A DNA stretch of 9,962 nucleotides from Desulfobulbus sp. (lineage in GTDB: Bacteria; Pseudomonadota; Gammaproteobacteria; Burkholderiales; Rhodocyclaceae), in NCBI GenBank assembly GCA_009782025.1, contig WQUQ01000262.1, forward strand, positions 1 through 9,962, read 5' to 3'. Positions 5,478 to 9,962 of the stretch are shown piece by piece. The notes beneath the pieces were generated by a model. The model made no database searches. It saw only the letters and a program-made list of their open reading frames with translations, and had not been told where the DNA came from. The position numbers and the translations under genes were made by a program. Every line of letters starts with the position of its first letter. Positions within the stretch are counted from its first letter, which is position 1.

Positions 5478-6008
5478 ATGCGCCGCTTTCTCAAACGACA
5501 CCTGCCCGATCACGAAACCATCCGCCGCAACCGCTGGCTGCGGCCGTTCGCCAATACTTTGCTGCATCCGCGGCTATGGTGTCTGAATCGCCACTCAGCG
5601 GCCGGGGCCGTCGCCGCCGGGCTGTTCTGCGGCCTGATTCCGGGGCCGCTGCAAATGCTCGGGGCGGCTATCTGCGCCGTGATTTTTCGCGTCAACCTGC
5701 CGCTGGCGCTATTCACCACCCTGTACACCAACCCGTTCACCATTGTCCCGCTCTACCTCGTGGCCTATGCGATCGGCCGGCTGCTGCTCGGCGAAAGCGG
5801 CGACTTCATCGCGCCGCCGGCCTTCTCGGCCGCCGATTTCATCGCTTACGCCGAAGCCCTGGAAGCCTGGATGCTCACTGTCGCCAAACCGCTCGGCATC
5901 GGCCTGCTGGCCCTGGCCTGCGGCCTGGCCGTCGCCGGCTACCTGTTGACCAAGGCCGCCTGGCGCTTCTACCTGATCGCCGCCTGGCGTCGGCGGCGTT
6001 CTCGCTGA
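5478..6008 (+). CDS. DUF2062-family membrane protein
   Basis: A 176-residue inner-membrane protein of the DUF2062 family, whose function is not established. Family features are the N-terminal RFLKRHLPDHETIRRNRWLRPF, then NRHSAAGAVAAGLFCGLIPGPLQML (37-61) and the conserved LYTNPFTIVPLY (82-93). Hydrophobic segments lie at about 41-70, 74-103 and 138-158, and the tail is basic (RRRRSR). Starting at ATG 5478 gives the N-terminus expected of the family; an in-frame upstream start at 5448 would add 10 residues from the repeat region. The ribosome binding site is weak (GGTGAT). It stands alone after the repeat block, and its stop lies 7 bp from the end of the convergent toxin gene. Confidence 0.85.
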   Translation: MRRFLKRHLPDHETIRRNRWLRPFANTLLHPRLWCLNRHSAAGAVAAGLFCGLIPGPLQMLGAAICAVIFRVNLPLALFTTLYTNPFTIVPLYLVAYAIGRLLLGESGDFIAPPAFSAADFIAYAEALEAWMLTVAKPLGIGLLALACGLAVAGYLLTKAAWRFYLIAAWRRRRSR

Positions 6009-6019
6009 AGCGGCTTCAG
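6005..6019. terminator. Weak palindrome between convergent genes
   Basis: CTGAAGC-G-GCTTCAG spans the end of the DUF2062 gene and the end of the toxin gene and is followed on the plus strand by GCTTTT. A workable stem is only CTGAA/TTCAG with a five-base loop. Possible terminator by position, but weak in strength. Confidence 0.25.
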
Positions 6020-6384
6020 GCTTTTCGCTTCAAACGTTCAACTTCACTGAGAAACGATGGCGTGAGTTCGGCAATCAAGGCTTCGACATCGCGTACCTGG
6101 TGCTGAACCGTCAACACAGCAATGCCTTGCGGCATGAGGTCGTAGATCACAAAGTGCCGCCGTGCGGGAACCATCAGAAAAGGAGCCGAGCGCTGCTGCC
6201 GCAGACGACCTTTTTGGGGATTGGCCGCCGCATCGCTCATGACCGCGTACAGGTCGGCAAGGTAGCGATCAGCGACGCTCTCTCCCCATTCACGGCGCGA
6301 CCATGCGTGAATGCGGCGCAATTCCAGCGCCGCATTGCGGGTCAGGAGGAAGGCGGCGGGCAACGGGCCGCCATTACCAGCCAT
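6016..6384 (-). CDS. RelE/ParE-superfamily toxin
   Basis: A 122-residue protein of the ParE/RelE toxin superfamily. LTRNAALELRRIHAWSRREWGESVADRYLADL matches the N-terminal strand and paired helices. NPQKGRLRQ, then PFLMVPARRHFVIYDL and IAVLTVQHQVRDVE, correspond to the C-terminal sheet, ending near the usual H-x-x-RD. ParE members poison DNA gyrase and RelE members cut mRNA on the ribosome; the sequence alone does not decide, though the partner and layout favour ParE. It is somewhat longer than the usual 95-105 residues because of a 12-residue Gly/Pro-rich start and a basic tail. ATG 6384 is chosen: AAGGA lies about 7 nt upstream and it overlaps the antitoxin gene by 11 nt, a usual coupling. 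A longer start at 6441 would sit deep in the antitoxin gene. Confidence 0.85.
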   Translation of the reverse strand: MAGNGGPLPAAFLLTRNAALELRRIHAWSRREWGESVADRYLADLYAVMSDAAANPQKGRLRQQRSAPFLMVPARRHFVIYDLMPQGIAVLTVQHQVRDVEALIAELTPSFLSEVERLKRKA

Positions 6385-6640
6385 CCGCTTCCTTGCGGTC
6401 AAGCGTCGCCATGTCTGTTTTGAAATCGCCGCTTGAGGCAAAGGCGCGACCGGCAGCCAGATCTCGATAACCGCTCAGAATGGCATCCTGCACGACCTGA
6501 CCTTCGCGCCGTTCCATGTCGCGGCGGATCAGGTCGCGCACATATTCGCTGGGCGTTTCGTAAAGGCCAACCTCGCCAACCATCCGTTCGACGAAGTCAG
6601 CCAAGGGTTTGGACAAACGGGCATTGATGCGTTCGGACAT
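6374..6640 (-). CDS. ParD-like ribbon-helix-helix antitoxin
   Basis: An 88-residue antitoxin. The N-terminal MSERINARLSKPLADFVERMVGEVGLYETPSEYVRDLIRRDMERRE has the ribbon-helix-helix pattern of ParD/CopG proteins: a short DNA-contacting strand, then two helices with the GLY-ETPSEYVRDLIRR signature. The acidic, Gly-containing tail (SSGDFKTDMATLDRK) would wrap the toxin. It lies first in the pair, as expected when the antitoxin represses its own operon. An in-frame ATG at 6670 would add 10 residues (MNYRMIWKFP), but ATG 6640 fits the family start. It ends 11 nt inside the toxin gene. Two direct repeats of TTGTCGCA upstream are candidate operator sites. Confidence 0.85.
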   Translation of the reverse strand: MSERINARLSKPLADFVERMVGEVGLYETPSEYVRDLIRRDMERREGQVVQDAILSGYRDLAAGRAFASSGDFKTDMATLDRKEADGW

Positions 6641-6669
6641 GGGGAATTTCCAGATCATTCGATAATTCA

Positions 6670-6698
6670 TTGTCGCATAGCCGGGTTCTCTTGTCGCA
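6670..6698. promoter_or_regulatory. Candidate antitoxin operator: paired TTGTCGCA repeats
   Basis: TTGTCGCA occurs at 6670-6677 and again at 6691-6698, 21 bp apart start to start, which is two turns of the helix. Both lie 30-58 bp before the antitoxin start, where a ribbon-helix-helix repressor would bind. The second copy runs up to the lolD stop codon. Binding by this antitoxin is inferred from position and spacing only. Confidence 0.35.
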
Positions 6699-6699
6699 A

Positions 6700-7381
<682 letters not shown>

Positions 7382-7389
<8 letters not shown>

Positions 7390-8629
7390 AGCGCAGCGCC
7401 TCCGCCGGATTGACGCGCGCCGCCCGCCAGCTTGGGTAGAGCGTGGCCAGCAGCGCCAGCGCGAAGGCGACCAGGGTGACGCCCCAGACATCGCCCCATT
7501 GCAGGTCGGAGGGCAGGTCGGAGATGTAATAGACCTCCTTGGAGAGAAACTGCACGCCGAACAGGCGCTCGATGGCCGGCACCACGACATCGATGTTGAG
7601 CGCCAGCACGACGCCGCCGATGACGCCGAGCGCCAGGCCGATGCAGCCGACCAGCGCGCCCTGGATGACGAAGATGGCCATGACCGAGCGCGGCCGCGCG
7701 CCGAGCGTGCGCAGAATGGCAATGTCGGCCTGCTTGTCGGTGACGGCCATGACCAGCGTGGACACCAGATTGAAGGCGGCGACGGCGACGATCAGCGAGA
7801 GGATGATGAACATCATCGTCTTCTCGATCTGCACGGCGCGGAAGAAATTGGCGTGGCTGCGCGTCCAGTCGCTCAGATAGGCGTCGGCGTTGATCCGGGG
7901 GGCCAGTTCCTGAACGATGCGCGGCGCGGCGAACAGATCATCCACCTTGAGGCGCACGCCGCTGACCCGGTCGGCCATCTGGTACAGGCGCTGCGCATCG
8001 GCGAGATGAATCAGCGCCAAACCGGCGTCATATTCATACATGCCGACCTCGAAAATGCCGACGACGCGAAACGATTTCAGGCGCGGCACCATGCCGGCCG
8101 GCGTCACCGTGCCCTGCGGCGCGATCAGGGTCACCTTGTCGCCGGTGAACACGCGCAGCGAGCGGGCCAGATCGACGCCGAGGATGATGCCGAACTCGCC
8201 GGGACGCAGGTCATCGAGGCTGCCGCTCTTGATGGTGCGGCGAAAATCGGCCACCTGATCCTCCTGATCGGGCAGGATGCCGCGTACCAGCGCCCCCTTG
8301 ACCGCGCCATCGGCGGTCAACATCGCCTGCGACTGGACGAAGGGCGCCGCCGCCCGCACTTCCGGGTGCCGCAACGCCTCTGCCGCCAGGGCCGGCCAGT
8401 CTCCCAGTTCGCCGCTGATGCCGGTGATCTCGATATGCGAGGCGACGCCGAGAATGCGCGTGCGCAATTCCTTCTGAAAACCGTTCATCACCGACAGCAC
8501 GACAATCAGCGCGGCAACGCCCAGCGCGATGCCGAGCATCGAAATCAGCGAGATGAAGGAAATGAAATGATTACGGCGCTTGGCGCGGGTATAGCGCAGA
8601 CCGATCAGCAGTTCGTAGGGCAGGGCCAT
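7382..8629 (-). CDS. lolC: Lipoprotein-releasing ABC transporter permease LolC/LolE
   Basis: A 415-residue inner-membrane permease of the LolC/LolE family. It has one N-terminal transmembrane helix (about 23-47, [21 protein letters not shown]), a large periplasmic domain (about 48-270), and three C-terminal helices (about 271-296, 316-344, 380-400). [10 protein letters not shown] (302-311), the conserved coupling segment facing the ATPase, is present, as is the terminal [15 protein letters not shown]. Only one permease gene is seen with lolD, so it probably works as a homodimer rather than as a LolC-LolE pair; similar single-permease systems are known outside the enteric bacteria. ATG 8629 gives the family N-terminus [14 protein letters not shown]; the ribosome binding site is weak. 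It is divergent from the V4R gene across 197 bp. Confidence 0.93.
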
Positions 8630-8815
8630 GCGGTGGGAAAAAGCGAGAGTGCGGCGGAAAGCCGCTATGGTAGCGTTGCCCGGCTTGCAGGGACAGTTGA
8701 GTTTCGGCAAATGGCTCATCAACCAAACACGCAGTTCGGTATACCTGATAAAGTAAATCACGAAAGGTGCCCCCGCCCTTGCCCGGTGGCGGTAACTTCA
8801 ACCCACACTGTAGGA

Positions 8816-8821
8816 AAGGAG
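8816..8821 (+). promoter_or_regulatory. Ribosome binding site of the V4R gene
   Basis: AAGGAG lies five bases before ATG 8827 and decides the start. An in-frame GTG at 8767 would add 20 Pro/Gly-rich residues not seen in the family, and ATG 8822 is out of frame. Confidence 0.7.
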
Positions 8822-8826
8822 ATGGC

Positions 8827-9360
8827 ATGAACATTTTCAAGAGAGATGCTTCCTTGCACAATTTTCAGTGGGAAAATTTGGGGGACATCAAGGAAGGCCG
8901 TGGCGATCTGGGTGAAGACATGCCGGTTCTCGTGTACCGGCTGATGCAGTATACGATGCTGGATATTCTCACCAAGGATTTCGGCGCCGACAAGGCCAAC
9001 GAATATTTTGTCCGCGCTGGACACTTGGCTGGAGAGGAATTCACCAAAAATGTCCTGGATACCTCGGTGGATTTCGATACATTTTTTGCCAGCCTGCAAA
9101 AGGCGCTTCAGGATCTCAAGGTGGGTATCTTGCGCATGGAAGCTTTCGATGCGGAAACCGGCAACCTTGTTCTTACGGTAGGTCAGGATCTGGATTGCAG
9201 TGGCATGCCCATCACTAACGAGACGGTTTGCAATTATGACGAAGGCTTCATCGCGGGCATCTTGTATACCTATACCGGCAAGAAGTATGTTGTGAAAGAG
9301 GTCGACTGCTGGGCCAATGGAGACCGGGTCTGCCGATTCAACGCTTCCGTCGTCACTTGA
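8827..9360 (+). CDS. Standalone V4R-domain sensor protein
   Basis: A 177-residue cytoplasmic protein made almost entirely of a V4R (4-vinyl-reductase) domain, a fold that binds small hydrophobic or aromatic molecules. The N-terminal part has LVYRLMQYTMLDILTKDFG (35-53) and RAGHLAGEEF (63-72). The C-terminal part holds the metal-site pattern Cys135, Glu158, Cys161 and Cys169, in VCNYDEGFIAGIL and VKEVDCWANGDRVCRF. As I recall, these spacings (23, 3 and 8 residues) equal those of the zinc ligands in the phenol sensors DmpR/MopR. An extra Cys124 lies before the site. There is no effector domain, so it probably passes a signal to a partner; the next gene in the same frame, 54 bp on, encodes a HAMP-like/PAS signalling protein. 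Base composition is visibly more AT-rich than in the lol genes. The ligand is unknown. Confidence 0.88.
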   Translation: MNIFKRDASLHNFQWENLGDIKEGRGDLGEDMPVLVYRLMQYTMLDILTKDFGADKANEYFVRAGHLAGEEFTKNVLDTSVDFDTFFASLQKALQDLKVGILRMEAFDAETGNLVLTVGQDLDCSGMPITNETVCNYDEGFIAGILYTYTGKKYVVKEVDCWANGDRVCRFNASVVT

Positions 9361-9398
9361 CGATCGCCATTTGAGATAGCGGCTGCCGGCCAGGGAAC

Positions 9399-9405
9399 GG
9401 AGGAG
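9399..9405 (+). promoter_or_regulatory. Strong Shine-Dalgarno preceding an ATT codon
   Basis: GGAGGAG is close to a full anti-16S match and lies nine bases before ATT 9415. No ATG, GTG or TTG in the downstream gene's frame is at a usable distance; the nearest in-frame TTG is at 9451, too far away. Confidence 0.55.
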
Positions 9406-9414
9406 TCAGGGAAA

Positions 9415-9962
9415 ATTTCACATTCAATCGGTGACAAGCTCTTCTGCTATTTGCGCGATGCTTTGTACTACCCAAACCGCGCGCAACTGGATCCTGCCTC
9501 CCTCCCTGAAGATTTCCGTGAATTCGGGGAGGGGCTGGTTTGCTTTGTGGAAATGCTCAATGAGACCAGAAAACTGGCCACGTCGCTTTCGCGTGGCGAT
9601 CTTTCTTGTCCGTTGCCGAAGCCGGACAATGAAATAGCGTCCAATCTGAAGTCCCTCCATGCCACGCTGAAACATCTGACCTGGCAGACCCGGCAGGTGG
9701 CAAACGGCGACTATAAGCAACGCATCAGCTTCATGGGCGACTTTGCCGATGCCTTCAATCAGATGGTCGTCCAACTGAAAGAACGGCAGGATGCCCTGCT
9801 GGGCGAGATTGAGACCATCCAGAAGCAGCGGCGCGATCTGGAACGCAGTAACAATCTCTTTGAAATCATTACCGACCGGCTGTCCGAATGGATCGTCGTG
9901 TTCGACCGGAATACAGGGGAGCGGCTTTTCACCAACCATCCTGTCGAAAATCTCCTGACCAA
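9415..9962 (+). CDS. HAMP-like/PAS signalling protein, 5' part (runs off the window)
   Basis: An open frame of 182 codons from ATT 9415 to the window edge. After a short start (SHSIGDKLFCYLRDALYYP), there is a helical region with two related HAMP-like units: one at about 52-88 with LSRGDLSCPLP, the other at about 93-121 with VANGDYKQRISFMGDFADAFNQMV. A coiled-coil-like stretch (122-147) follows, then the opening of a PAS domain (LFEIITDRLSEWIVVFDRNTGERLFTN). The output domain lies beyond the window; GGDEF would be usual for this layout, but a kinase is possible. No membrane helix is seen. It follows the V4R gene in the same frame with no stop codon in between other than the V4R TGA, so the pair is probably one operon. 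The start codon is unusual (see findings). Confidence 0.75.
   Translation, partial: MSHSIGDKLFCYLRDALYYPNRAQLDPASLPEDFREFGEGLVCFVEMLNETRKLATSLSRGDLSCPLPKPDNEIASNLKSLHATLKHLTWQTRQVANGDYKQRISFMGDFADAFNQMVVQLKERQDALLGEIETIQKQRRDLERSNNLFEIITDRLSEWIVVFDRNTGERLFTNHPVENLLT

Noticed and set aside
8726..8760. Possible promoter or operator around GGTATACC in the lolC-V4R gap
   Set aside because: An 8-bp palindrome and scattered AT-rich hexamers are present, but no -35/-10 pair at a proper distance could be defended on either strand.
9431..9637. Plus-strand frame starting at GTG 9431 as the start of the gene after V4R
   Set aside because: It is out of frame with the HAMP-like/PAS coding sequence and stops after 68 codons without recognisable content.
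9424..9939. 171-codon minus-strand open frame at the right end
   Set aside because: Antisense to the PAS-protein reading frame, which has family-like sequence and runs off the window.

Overview
The window looks like chromosomal DNA from a GC-rich betaproteobacterium. A member of the Rhodocyclales/Azonexaceae is my best guess. This is inferred from the character of the MoxR ATPase, the DUF2062 protein, the single lipoprotein-release permease and the abundance of c-di-GMP genes, not from a marker gene. I see no rRNA, tRNA, CRISPR array, transposase or phage gene.

Layout. (1) 84-857 (+): a UbiE/MenG-like methyltransferase behind a near-consensus -10 box. It converges on and overlaps by 10 bp a membrane GGDEF diguanylate cyclase (848-2200, -). 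(2) 2201-2442: a spacer bounded by a 25-bp imperfect inverted repeat, with a doubtful small ORF inside. (3) 2443-3198 (-): a periplasmic family-3 solute-binding protein whose signal-peptide codons contain a perfect 26-bp palindrome. It lies upstream of the cyclase on the same strand, so the two may form a periplasmic-ligand-to-c-di-GMP pathway. (4) 3326-4114 (-): an enoyl-CoA hydratase-like protein without the two usual catalytic glutamates, divergent from a MoxR AAA+ ATPase (4254-5096, +). (5) 5097-5477: about 380 bp without a gene, made of nested palindromic repeats. (6) 5478-6008 (+): a DUF2062 membrane protein, convergent with a ParD/ParE-like toxin-antitoxin pair (6016-6640, -). (7) 6700-8629 (-): lolD and its lolC/E permease, the ABC machine that releases lipoproteins from the inner membrane. 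(8) 8827-end (+): a V4R-domain sensor followed by a HAMP-like/PAS signalling protein cut by the window edge. The two lie in the same reading frame, and the second has no normal start codon.

How the genes fit together. Most of the window is ordinary housekeeping and accessory genes. The more interesting parts are two apparent ligand-to-signalling pairs (binding protein plus cyclase; V4R plus PAS protein), the ATT-like start with a strong Shine-Dalgarno sequence at 9415, and a small family of REP-like palindromes. Four copies of that family are visible, and one supplies the C-terminal codons of the cyclase. I found no convincing new defence or biosynthetic system.
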